A DNA stretch of 64,000 bases from positions 814,944-878,943 of the forward strand of contig NZ_KN525716.1 of the NCBI RefSeq assembly GCF_000789235.1, in the 5' to 3' direction. The position numbers and the translations under genes were made by a program. This document shows, piece by piece, positions 27,370 to 35,742 of this stretch. The number at the start of each line of letters is the position of its first letter. The stretch's first letter is position 1. Under the pieces are notes generated by a model. That model had not been told where the DNA came from. It searched no databases and saw only the letters and a program-made list of their open reading frames with translations. The DNA comes from Wocania ichthyoenteri Th78. GTDB taxonomy: Bacteria; Bacteroidota; Bacteroidia; Flavobacteriales; Flavobacteriaceae.

Positions 27370-28551
27370 ATGAAACGACTTAGTAAATCAATTTTGTTTT
27401 TTTCAACTTTAGTGTTGCTTTGTTCTTGTACTAAAAAGGAGAAAACAACAACAATTAGCGTTAAAAATACGCTTGACGTTGAAAGAACTTTTGAAACTGT
27501 AGAATTGACCAAATCTTTTCTAAAAGTTAAGGAGCTTTCTAATATCGGCATTCTAAATATTGAAACTAATACTTTAGAGTTAATCCAAACTGTAGATAAT
27601 GATGATGATGGTGTTTTAGATGTTATTTTATTTCAACCAAAAATTAAAGCCAATTCGGATGCTACATTTAAAATAGTTACCATCACTGAAGCAGAAAAAC
27701 TTACTGCGCCAGAATTATGTTATTCTCGTTTTGTACCAGAACGCACCGATGATTATACCTGGGAAAACAATAAAGTAGCGTTTCGTGTTTATGGCCCCAC
27801 AGCTCAAAAAATGATTGAAGATAAGGTTCCTGGAGGAACACTATCTAGTGGTGTTGATGCTTGGTTAAAAAGAGTTGAACACCCAATAATTAATAATTGG
27901 TATAAAAAAGAGACAGAAACCGAGGGTACTTATCACGAAGATACTGGTGAAGGGCTAGATAATTTTCATGTTGGCATAAGCCGTGGTGTTGGCGGTATTG
28001 CAGCAAAAATTGATACGACATATTACTATTCTAAAAATTACATAAAATGGCGCACTATAACTACTGGCCCATTGCGAACTAGTTTTTATTTAGAATATGA
28101 AAATTGGGATGCTGCTGGAAACACCGTTAAAGAATCAAAAATAATTAGTTTAGATTTAGGTCAGAATTTTTCAAAATTTACTACTTCACTAGAAGGTATT
28201 AAAAATATTTCAGCAGGATTAACTTTACATGAAAAAGACGGAGAAGTTACTGGTAATAGAAACAAAGGATGGGTAAGCTATTGGCAACCTCATGCTGACT
28301 CTGAATTAGGAACTGCCATTATTGCATCAAAAGATTATTTTGTTGATTTTGAAACGTATAATAGTGAAGTAAAAGACCTAAGTAATGCTTATGCTCATCT
28401 TAATATAATAAACAATCAAGTAGTCTATTACGCAGGTTTTGGATGGAAAAAGAGCGGTCAATTTAATTCTAAGCAAGATTGGGAAAACTATTTAAATGCT
28501 TTTTCTGAAAGAATAAACACTCCTTTGGAAGTTTCACTTAAAAAACAATAA
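27370..28551 (+). CDS. DUF4861 lipoprotein
   Basis: A 393-residue protein. I start at the Met of MKRLSKSILF, 13 nt after kduD, which gives a lipobox (LLCSC, Cys20). An in-frame upstream extension would run into kduD and lose the signal. I recognise the DUF4861 family by NTLDVERTFETVEL near the start, VDNDDDGVLDVILFQP, the long beta-rich body (WKRVEHPIINNWY-type WLKRVEHPIINNWYKKE, TYHEDTGEGLDNFHVG) and AYYAGFGWKKSGQF-like VYYAGFGWKKSGQF at the end. The family is common in PULs for uronic-acid glycans, but I know of no firmly established activity. Its place behind kduID suggests action on the released uronate or on a disaccharide in the periplasm. Confidence 0.75.
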   Translation: MKRLSKSILFFSTLVLLCSCTKKEKTTTISVKNTLDVERTFETVELTKSFLKVKELSNIGILNIETNTLELIQTVDNDDDGVLDVILFQPKIKANSDATFKIVTITEAEKLTAPELCYSRFVPERTDDYTWENNKVAFRVYGPTAQKMIEDKVPGGTLSSGVDAWLKRVEHPIINNWYKKETETEGTYHEDTGEGLDNFHVGISRGVGGIAAKIDTTYYYSKNYIKWRTITTGPLRTSFYLEYENWDAAGNTVKESKIISLDLGQNFSKFTTSLEGIKNISAGLTLHEKDGEVTGNRNKGWVSYWQPHADSELGTAIIASKDYFVDFETYNSEVKDLSNAYAHLNIINNQVVYYAGFGWKKSGQFNSKQDWENYLNAFSERINTPLEVSLKKQ

Positions 28552-28572
28552 CCATTAAAATTATTAAATTTA

Positions 28573-28612
28573 AAATCCGTTTTTATTCTAAGAATAAAAA
28601 CGGATTTTTTGT
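28573..28612. terminator. Strong bidirectional terminator between convergent genes
   Basis: An 18-bp perfect inverted repeat (28573-28590 with 28592-28609, around AAAATCCGTTTTTATTCT), with A runs on one side and T runs on the other. It ends both the kduID-DUF4861 operon (plus) and the beta-helix gene (minus). Confidence 0.92.
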
Positions 28613-28625
28613 TATAGAAAATTAA

Positions 28626-29870
28626 TTAATAATTTCCTGAGTTGTTTATTCCTGATGGTAAAGTTATAGCATCAATATTATTATTAAATACACCGCCACT
28701 ACCTGCGTTGAAATCTGATGCATCAACAGGTGTTCCTATTTTAATTCTTCCGTTAGGGAGACTATTGTTAGCTATCCTAATTGAGTATTCTGAAAAGCTT
28801 GAGCTTGATGTGTTTCTCCAATACCCAATACCGTGATATATATCATTAGTTGAACTAGACACATTAATAGTATTTCCATCAATAACTACATTTTTTAAAA
28901 ATGGATTAGAAGGATTGTTACTATATACATACAATAGTATACCAGATGTATTTAGTGTATTATCTGTAATGGTAAGGTTCTGCCCATTTCTAGCTTTTAT
29001 AGCACCTCCTGAAGCGTTTGTTGGCCATCCAGATATGGTATTATCTATTATATCTAACCCATCAAAACTGTGTGCGTAAATACCATGATCTGTTTCACTA
29101 GTATTAACCCACGATGCTTTTCTTTCTATAGTGTTCCCACTTATTGTAGTGCCATCACTGTTATCATTTATGGCTGTTACAAAATACCCAGTGCTGCCAC
29201 CATCTCCAAATGTATTATTGGTAATACTGGTATTTGTACTTCCAGATGTATAAACACCTCGACCACTATTTCCGCTTCGTCTTTTAAATACACAACCCCT
29301 AACCTCTATATTTGTACAATTATTTAACTGAATGTAAGCATCAGCTGTATAGCCTTTATCTGTACCCGATTTTCGTTTGCCATAATCAAATATGCAATAA
29401 CGAAACTTAGTGTTATCAGCATTTACAAATTTCAATCTAATATTTCGAAACTGAATGCCATATACATCAATGTCATCATTATTTGATGATATATATTGTT
29501 CTAGCATTTGAGAAGGCGAAGACGTTTGAGCATCAAAAATAGGTGTTGTTGAAGTTTTCTTCTTAATATAAACACCATTTCTAAAATTTAATCTTCCGCT
29601 AATAGTATATGTACCAGCTTCAACTTCAACTGTATCTCCACTACTGGCTGATGCTAATACAGCATTTAATTGAGAAAAGGTCATTCCGTTAGTAATAGTG
29701 TAAGTAGTTCCTGCTGGTGGAGGTCCAGGTGGAGGTGCCTGTAATTCATCATTATTAATTAATTCATTTTTTGCTTCCTCTGCTTGTAGTTCTTCAGAAT
29801 TAGAATCACATGAAAAAATTGTAATTAAGCTAAATAAAATAAGTGAAAAAATAGTTTTTAAATTTTTCAT
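28626..29870 (-). CDS. Right-handed beta-helix lipoprotein, candidate polysaccharide lyase
   Basis: A 414-residue lipoprotein (TIFSC, Cys21) with a low-complexity linker APPPGPPPAG (about 45-54). The rest is a parallel beta-helix: SGDTVEVEAGTYTISGRLNFRNGVYIKKK opens the coils, followed by repeated NNTFG, GNTIERK, DNTISGW, DNTLNTS and GNTINVS turns (about 140-360). KYRYCIFDYG-like FRYCIFDYGKRKSG and DHGIYAHSFDGL are the most conserved-looking patches. The fold fits PL6/PL31-type lyases acting on uronic-acid polymers, but I cannot place it in a family with certainty. It shares an upstream 13-bp word with the small T9SS gene. It is monocistronic, with its own promoter region of about 300 nt. Confidence 0.65.
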   Translation of the reverse strand: MKNLKTIFSLILFSLITIFSCDSNSEELQAEEAKNELINNDELQAPPPGPPPAGTTYTITNGMTFSQLNAVLASASSGDTVEVEAGTYTISGRLNFRNGVYIKKKTSTTPIFDAQTSSPSQMLEQYISSNNDDIDVYGIQFRNIRLKFVNADNTKFRYCIFDYGKRKSGTDKGYTADAYIQLNNCTNIEVRGCVFKRRSGNSGRGVYTSGSTNTSITNNTFGDGGSTGYFVTAINDNSDGTTISGNTIERKASWVNTSETDHGIYAHSFDGLDIIDNTISGWPTNASGGAIKARNGQNLTITDNTLNTSGILLYVYSNNPSNPFLKNVVIDGNTINVSSSTNDIYHGIGYWRNTSSSSFSEYSIRIANNSLPNGRIKIGTPVDASDFNAGSGGVFNNNIDAITLPSGINNSGNY

Positions 29871-30171
29871 AATAAATAATAGTTACTTGATTAATAATTA
29901 GTTAGTAAAATATAAACCTAAATTTACACACACACGATTAAAAAAACAGGGTGTTAACTAATCAAAATAGAGTATGTTTCTGCTCAAAAAAAAGGATTGA
30001 AAATTAATTCAACCCCCTCTATTACAATAAAAATTAATAAACTATGTATTTCTATAATATTATATAGACTTATCTAAGAAAACAAACGTATAAGGATTCT
30101 TTATTAAACGATAGTAATGAGTTAAGCTCATCCAACTAATTAACAGGTATTAATGTGATTTTTACACTAAA
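29871..30171 (-). promoter_or_regulatory. Upstream region of the beta-helix gene with shared 13-bp motif
   Basis: A 301-nt AT-rich gap with no credible gene. GGGTGTTAACTAA at 29949-29961 is identical to 11828-11840 and lies 79-91 nt before the start codon. A TAnnTTTG-like box TATATTTT (minus strand, 29907-29914) could be the -7 element. I see no clear terminator for the gene ending at 30172. Confidence 0.45.
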
Positions 30172-32727
30172 CTAACGTACTATAATTTTTTTCGTTATAA
30201 TTATTCCATTTTGAGCCTCCTTGATTTTTAAAAAGTATATACCTTTAGCTATTTTTGAAACATCAATATTATTAACCTTCTTACTACTACACACTTCCTT
30301 TCCCGTTATATTAAATAAAGATACAGAATGCATCTGAAATGAGTTATTAGCAACGTGGATATGGAGCGTATTAGAAACTGGGTTTGGGTATACTTTTATT
30401 AAAATTTCTGCTTCAAAAGACTCATTTGATAAAGCTGCACTCGACACAAAGTATTTAACATCAGAAATATAAAACGTGCCATTTCTATTTGTTGGAGACC
30501 AAGCAGACGGACTACTTGTGTATTTAAAGGCTAAAGTAAATGCTGTACTCGTATAAGCCGAAATATCTAAAACAGATTCAATATAAGTTTGTGCATTTAG
30601 ACCAGATGTTGCAATTTGATTTAGGCTTGAGGTGACATTAGTCCAATTAGCAGTAGTAACATTGTTGGTATAATTAGTAGAAACAAATACTTCTAAAGCC
30701 GAAATACCTCCATTGGCGTACCTTTGCTCTGTCCAAAAGCTTACATACTTATAAGTATCGTCAACACTTATATATGGGTTATTGGTTGAAACATCTACTG
30801 TTTGCATCACTACCCAAGCTTCCAATTCATAATTAGTATTAGAAGAAGTCCCTACGATAGAAAGCGCCCTTTGGTCTCTTAGCTGATTTACTGGAATTCT
30901 GTTTACAGGTCGTGTGACTGTAAACTCGTTATTAGAATCTGCTGCATCAGGAATATCACTCACTCGCTTTCCTATTTGAGCTTCATCTTGAGAATCAGGA
31001 TTTTCTATGACCTGAACGGAGTATCCTTGATTTGCAGCTCCGAAATCTTCATAATGAAAAAGAGGATAAAAAGGACTAGGAGCATCTTCATTAATCCAAC
31101 TTGGTAACGTCCCTAAACGATATTCTAATTGATGCTCATATAAAGATTCTTCGTCAACATGTGTACCTTGAGATTCATTTTCTTGATATTGATTTGTTTC
31201 TGTTGACATAGTAAATCCTTCCAATCCTGATATAATCGGCATCAAAAATTTAGCATATTTCGTTTCAGAATTTGGTCTCCAAGATTTCACACCTGAACTT
31301 TGATACGATACACCTTCAAAATTCCACAACACCATATGTCTTAGGTGGTTTGGTAACGCTCCTGCTGACCCTCCTTGTTGAAAGAAGAAACCACCCTTAC
31401 AAAAATCAAACAAAGTAGACCTTGGTTGACTTGCATGAATTTCCATACCTGAATTTCCGTTTTGTGGACTCTCATTTCTCCAAAGAACATTTCCAATAGA
31501 CACCGCATTTACACCACACCCGTGCCAAATACCCAACGTATTATCAATATTTTTACCAATAAAACATCCCGTTGCAGAGTTTGTTACTATATAATTATGC
31601 CCTGGATTTCCTGTATATGTATTATTTAAAGCTGTACAATATGCAGAAAATTTAAACTGTGCCACTTGAGACATATCTGAAAATTCTACATTTGAAATCC
31701 ACCCATTTATAACATGGTTAAATTGAATACCGCTCCATCCTGACGAACTTAAATACGCATGTGGTCCACTTACTGGTTCTCCTGGATATAATTCTTGTGG
31801 TGCTCTATGATGTATATGATTATATGTAAAACCTCCAGTATATTTTAAATCTTGAATTCCTACTTCTTCAAGCGCCTTGAAATTATTAATTTTCCAATTG
31901 TAAGTAGCATTAACTTCTCTGTGAATTGGTTCTTTAAACGTAATAGTGTTACCACTTTTACTAACAACTTTATGAATCTCCCTAACTTCTACACCATCAT
32001 TAACAATCTTTAAATTCTGTGGTTCAAAAAGGTCTGCTGTGGTATATGGTGAAAGTTCTTCAGTTAACAATGCTGAATTAGTATCTTTAATATACATTTC
32101 TATCCATTGCCCTACAGAAATCCCTGAAGCATTGTTTACTTCTATGGAATAGGTGTCTCTGTCAGCATTTCCTGTTACATTTGTAATAAAATTGTTTGCA
32201 GAATCCTCTCCATTCCAAAACATAAATAAATATGGGCAAACCCAATCTTTAGTTGCCATATCTGGATGCGTGGTATTATCTTTTTGATATAACTCAGTAC
32301 CTCCTATTCCAGATCCACTTCCTTTAATTACAATATTACTTTTTGATATTCTTATAACTTCACTTAAATCATCAATATTCCCATCATTCACTACAAATCT
32401 CCCAGGAGGAAAAAAAATAATACCACCATTTGGATTTGCTTCTGCGGCAGCAATAGCAGCCATAATTGCTGATTTATCAGAAATACCATCATTAGCTATA
32501 GCACCATAAGTGGCATCTGTAACATTGTAAGTTTGTTGTGTAAATGAATTTGGCAAACCAACCTCTCCATTATGATATCCTGCATAACTAAATGTTGGTA
32601 ATATAGGTACGGTGCTATTAACTTGAGCATCTGTCCAGTTTTGATATAAGGTGCTTGGGTTTTGCGCTTCTAACTGTATTTGAAATAGAAATAAGCAAAA
32701 CAGTGTAAAACGTAGAATAACATTCAT
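30172..32727 (-). CDS. Large secreted DUF4955-type beta-helix protein with beta-sandwich and T9SS tail
   Basis: 851 residues from the Met of MNVILRFTLF, which gives a clean signal peptide (to LEAQ). Residues about 25-545 form a Pectate_lyase_3-like helix (DATYGAIANDGISDKSAIMAAI, GGIIFFPPGRFVV) with the DUF4955 tail (EESLYEHQLEYRLGTLPSW). It is a full-length paralogue of the protein at 262-1884. Residues about 550-760 form a beta-sandwich module homologous to the stand-alone protein at 10742-11725 (shared: PVNRIPxxxxxxQR, TYKYxxFWTExRYxxG, NRNGTFYISD). Residues about 775-851 are a type A T9SS sorting domain (VYPNPVSNTLHI...GIYFLKI). A surface-bound glycan-active enzyme is the best guess; activity is unknown. 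Confidence 0.8.
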   Translation of the reverse strand: MNVILRFTLFCLFLFQIQLEAQNPSTLYQNWTDAQVNSTVPILPTFSYAGYHNGEVGLPNSFTQQTYNVTDATYGAIANDGISDKSAIMAAIAAAEANPNGGIIFFPPGRFVVNDGNIDDLSEVIRISKSNIVIKGSGSGIGGTELYQKDNTTHPDMATKDWVCPYLFMFWNGEDSANNFITNVTGNADRDTYSIEVNNASGISVGQWIEMYIKDTNSALLTEELSPYTTADLFEPQNLKIVNDGVEVREIHKVVSKSGNTITFKEPIHREVNATYNWKINNFKALEEVGIQDLKYTGGFTYNHIHHRAPQELYPGEPVSGPHAYLSSSGWSGIQFNHVINGWISNVEFSDMSQVAQFKFSAYCTALNNTYTGNPGHNYIVTNSATGCFIGKNIDNTLGIWHGCGVNAVSIGNVLWRNESPQNGNSGMEIHASQPRSTLFDFCKGGFFFQQGGSAGALPNHLRHMVLWNFEGVSYQSSGVKSWRPNSETKYAKFLMPIISGLEGFTMSTETNQYQENESQGTHVDEESLYEHQLEYRLGTLPSWINEDAPSPFYPLFHYEDFGAANQGYSVQVIENPDSQDEAQIGKRVSDIPDAADSNNEFTVTRPVNRIPVNQLRDQRALSIVGTSSNTNYELEAWVVMQTVDVSTNNPYISVDDTYKYVSFWTEQRYANGGISALEVFVSTNYTNNVTTANWTNVTSSLNQIATSGLNAQTYIESVLDISAYTSTAFTLAFKYTSSPSAWSPTNRNGTFYISDVKYFVSSAALSNESFEAEILIKVYPNPVSNTLHIHVANNSFQMHSVSLFNITGKEVCSSKKVNNIDVSKIAKGIYFLKIKEAQNGIIITKKIIVR

Positions 32728-33132
32728 AATAATGCGGGTTAATAACAATTATTTATTAGAATCAAATTTACAAATGAACCCAAATACTATACAGGTATAA
32801 ACAGACCAAAAAAGGGGGTATTTTAAGTTGAGCTCAATTATTAATTCAAACAAAACTTAACACTGTTAAAAAGCTAACAATAAAACACCAATCTGTTTAA
32901 ACAAAATAATTTGGAACTTAGCCGCTAAAACGATTAGAATGAATATAATTTCTATAATTTTTTAGCTTATTTTGATATAGTAAACATCAACAATGATTAT
33001 ATTTGATTTTTAAATGCAATAGCATTCATTCAAGTTCATTTAATTTTTAAAATACAAATAAGACGCGTTAATCGCGCTTATACTTGTTAAGCATAGTTCA
33101 CTTAACTTTTCTATTTTATACACTTTATTTTT
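32728..33132. other. Gene-free stretch upstream of the large beta-helix gene and tRNA-Leu
   Basis: An AT-rich intergenic region of about 400 nt. It contains AAAAAAGGGGGTATT (32808-32822), which resembles purine-rich words upstream of other genes of the PUL, but I cannot delimit a site. TTG (33089-33091) and TAACTTTT (33107-33114) might form the tRNA promoter with shorter-than-usual spacing. No open frame here has coding character. Confidence 0.4.
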
Positions 33133-33217
33133 GCGCACGTGGCGGAATTGGTAGACGCGCTGGCTTGAGGGGCCAGTATCCGTTTAGGATGTGGAAGTTC
33201 GAATCTTCTCGTGCGCA
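33133..33217 (+). tRNA. tRNA-Leu (anticodon GAG)
   Basis: 85 nt with a 7-bp acceptor stem GCGCACG/CGTGCGC, D-arm TGGCGGAATTGGTAGACGCG, anticodon stem CTGGC/GCCAG with loop TTGAGGG (anticodon GAG at 33167-33169), a long class II variable arm, and T-loop GTTCGAATC. A is the discriminator base. CCA is not encoded, as is common in this phylum. Confidence 0.96.
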
Positions 33218-33298
33218 CTTTTACTTAAAAAACTATTCTTCAATTAACTTAACTCTTCTATTTCATTAAATTTTTATCAATTTATTAATTATTATCAT

Positions 33299-33327
33299 TA
33301 CTTTTGTCTAACATAAATTGATTATTA
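33299..33327 (+). promoter_or_regulatory. Promoter of the MerR-type regulator gene
   Basis: TACTTTTG (33299-33306) is a perfect TAnnTTTG -7 box 21 nt before the ATG at 33328. It runs into TTTGTCTAACA, which resembles TTTGTTAAACA at the crtI promoter, suggesting a common operator for the regulator itself and the crt operon. Confidence 0.55.
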
Positions 33328-34227
33328 ATGAACAATATTCAGATTAACTTCAGTATAAAAGACTTAGAAAATCTTACTGGTATAAAAGCTCATACTATAA
33401 GAATCTGGGAAAAACGATATAATTTACTTAGTCCGAATAGAACAGAAACTAACATTAGAAATTACAGTTTAACTAGCTTACAAAAGCTATTAAATATATC
33501 TTATCTAAATAATAATGGACTTAAAGTCTCTAAAATTGCTAATTTAAAAGAAGAAGAAATACCTATAAAAGTTAGAGAAATTGCATCTAGAGCAAAAGTT
33601 GAAGACCATGCCATTAATGCTTTAAAAATGGCAATGATTAATTTTGATCAAGTTCTTTTTTACAGTACATACAATAACCTACTAGAAAACAAAACCTTTA
33701 GTGAAATATTCTATACTGTATTTTTACCTTTATTAAACGAAATTGGTTTACTATGGCAAACAAGCACCATTACACCTGCACACGAACATTTTTTATCCAT
33801 ACACATAAAGCAAAAAATTCTATTAAATATTGAAAGATTACAAAGTTTAGAACCAAAACCAAAATCTAAAACCTTTGTTCTCTTTTTACCAGAGAATGAA
33901 ATTCATGATATTGGATTACTATTTGTAAATTATCAATTAAGAAGCAAAGGTTACCACACTATTTTTCTTGGAGAAAGCGTGCCTATGGACAGTCTAATAA
34001 ACTTACTTGAGTTTTTTGATAACATTACATTTGTATCTTATTTTACAGTATATCCTGAAGCTGAAAATATTCAAAACTATATTAATAAATTTAATGAGTT
34101 ACTTTTAAAAAATACATCTTCTGATTTTAGGATTTTAGGATCAAAATTATCTTCAGTTGAACTATATAATCTACCAGAAAAAGTTAAAACCTACAATTCA
34201 ATAGAAAGTTTAGTTAAAGATTTATAA
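33328..34227 (+). CDS. MerR-family regulator with cobalamin-binding-type domain (CarH/LitR-like)
   Basis: A 299-residue protein. Residues 7-75 are a MerR helix-turn-helix (FSIKDLENLTGIKAHTIRIWEKRYNLLSP). Residues about 90-175 form the helical B12-cap domain with Trp143, Glu153 and His154, exactly the W-x9-EH motif. Residues about 180-299 are the Rossmann B12-binding domain with ExHxxG (Glu191, His193, Gly196), where the usual motif is DxHxxG. In CarH, adenosylcobalamin makes the protein repress carotenoid genes until light breaks it apart. The crt operon immediately downstream supports such a role here. The Asp-to-Glu change and the family's known cofactor-free members leave B12 dependence open. 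Confidence 0.85.
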   Translation: MNNIQINFSIKDLENLTGIKAHTIRIWEKRYNLLSPNRTETNIRNYSLTSLQKLLNISYLNNNGLKVSKIANLKEEEIPIKVREIASRAKVEDHAINALKMAMINFDQVLFYSTYNNLLENKTFSEIFYTVFLPLLNEIGLLWQTSTITPAHEHFLSIHIKQKILLNIERLQSLEPKPKSKTFVLFLPENEIHDIGLLFVNYQLRSKGYHTIFLGESVPMDSLINLLEFFDNITFVSYFTVYPEAENIQNYINKFNELLLKNTSSDFRILGSKLSSVELYNLPEKVKTYNSIESLVKDL

Positions 34228-34241
34228 ATATTATTATAATA

Positions 34242-34273
34242 TTGTTTAGCATTTTTGTATATTTGTTAAACAA
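34242..34273 (+). promoter_or_regulatory. Promoter/operator of the crt operon
   Basis: TATATTTG (34258-34265) is a perfect TAnnTTTG box just before the crtI ATG at 34274. It is framed by the inverted words TTGTTTA (34242-34248) and TTAAACAA (34266-34273). This arrangement would let a dimeric or tetrameric MerR-type repressor cover the promoter. Confidence 0.55.
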
Positions 34274-35737
34274 ATGAAACAAACTATAAATATAATTGGT
34301 TCCGGGTTTTCTTCTCTAGCAGCATCTTGCTACTTAGCAAAAGCTGGTTGTAATGTAACAATATTTGAAAAAAATGCAACTATAGGTGGTCGTGCAAGAC
34401 AACTTAAAAAAGATGGATTTGTTTTTGATATTGGTCCAACTTGGTATTGGATGCCTGATGTTTTTGAACGATTTTTTTCAGATTTCAACAAAAAACCTTC
34501 AGAATATTATGCTTTAGAAAAGCTAAATCCTGCTTATAGCGTTTATTATGGTAAAGACGATTTTATAACCATTGAAGACACACTAGAAAAAATCACAAAA
34601 GCCTTTGAAAAAGAGGAATCTGGTAGCTCTAAAAAATTAAATAAGTTTATAAAAGACGCTAAAGATAATTATGAGGTTGCTATAAAAGATTTAGTCTACA
34701 ACCCAGGAATTTCTCCGTTAGAGCTTATTACACCTACAACTATAAAAAAAATAAATCAATTTTTTAGCACCATTAAAAGAGATGTTAGAAAAGAATTTAA
34801 AAATGACAGATTAATTAAAATCTTAGAATTTCCTGTTTTATTTTTAGGAGCAAAACCTAGCGATACACCATCGTTTTATAGTTTTATGAATTATGCCGAT
34901 TTTGGCTTAGGTACTTTTCATCCAAAAAAAGGGATGTATCAAGTTATATTAGCTATTGAAAGTTTAGCAAAAGAACTTGGAGTAAATATTAAAACCGAAT
35001 CACCAATTGATAAAATTATAGTTGAAAATGGAGAAGCTAGAGGCATCATTTCAAACGGTAAAACCTATCTGTCAGATATTGTGTTAAGTGGTGCAGATTA
35101 TCATCATACCGAAACACTTTTAGACAAACCGTACAGACAATATTCAGAAAAATATTGGAGCAAAAAAACATTCGCCCCTTCTTCTCTTTTATTCTATGTT
35201 GGGTTTAATAAAAAATTAAAACATGTAAATCACCACACTTTGTTTTTTGATGTTGATTTTGAAACGCATGCCAAAGCCATTTACGATACCCCTAAGTGGC
35301 CAGAAAATCCACTTTTTTATGCTAGTTTCCCAAGTAAAACGGACTCTAGTAGTGCTCCCGAAGGAAAAGAAGCTGGTATATTTTTAATTCCGTTAGCACC
35401 AGGTATTGAAGATACACAAGAACTTAGAGACCAGTATTTTGAAAAAATTATATCTCGATTTGAGAATTTAACTTCTCAACATGTAAAAAATGATATTATA
35501 TTTAAAGAAAGTTTTTGTTTAAACGATTTTATAAAAGATTATAACTCTTATAAAGGTAATGCTTATGGTATGGCTAATACATTATCACAAACAGCCTTTT
35601 TAAGACCCAAATTAAAAAGTAAAAAAGTGAAAAATTTATTTTTTACTGGACAATTAACTGTACCTGGTCCTGGAGTACCACCATCGTTAATATCAGGGAA
35701 ATTGGCAGCAAATTTAATTACTAAACATCATAGTTAA
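34274..35737 (+). CDS. crtI: Phytoene desaturase (CrtI type)
   Basis: A 487-residue FAD-dependent enzyme that converts phytoene to lycopene. The N-terminal nucleotide-binding motif is IIGSGFSSLAASCYLAKAG (6-24) followed by IFEKNATIGGRARQL. DIGPTWYWMP and the C-terminal signature FFTGQLTVPGPGVPPSLISGKLAA (about 455-478) are typical of CrtI. Its length is normal. It is first in the crt operon, 46 nt after the regulator gene and 5 nt before crtB. A squalene or CrtN-type desaturase is less likely because phytoene synthase, hydroxylase and cyclase follow. Confidence 0.95.
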   Translation: MKQTINIIGSGFSSLAASCYLAKAGCNVTIFEKNATIGGRARQLKKDGFVFDIGPTWYWMPDVFERFFSDFNKKPSEYYALEKLNPAYSVYYGKDDFITIEDTLEKITKAFEKEESGSSKKLNKFIKDAKDNYEVAIKDLVYNPGISPLELITPTTIKKINQFFSTIKRDVRKEFKNDRLIKILEFPVLFLGAKPSDTPSFYSFMNYADFGLGTFHPKKGMYQVILAIESLAKELGVNIKTESPIDKIIVENGEARGIISNGKTYLSDIVLSGADYHHTETLLDKPYRQYSEKYWSKKTFAPSSLLFYVGFNKKLKHVNHHTLFFDVDFETHAKAIYDTPKWPENPLFYASFPSKTDSSSAPEGKEAGIFLIPLAPGIEDTQELRDQYFEKIISRFENLTSQHVKNDIIFKESFCLNDFIKDYNSYKGNAYGMANTLSQTAFLRPKLKSKKVKNLFFTGQLTVPGPGVPPSLISGKLAANLITKHHS

Positions 35738-35742
35738 AACAT

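Noticed and set aside
1..32727. Alginate or ulvan as the PUL substrate
   Set aside because: No PL7/PL17, no ulvan lyase families or rhamnosidases are seen, while PL8 with chondroitinase catalytic residues and two GH88 are; kept only as an unlikely alternative.
33084..33269. 61-codon open frame covering tRNA-Leu
   Set aside because: The tRNA folds perfectly in this region; the frame is a by-product.
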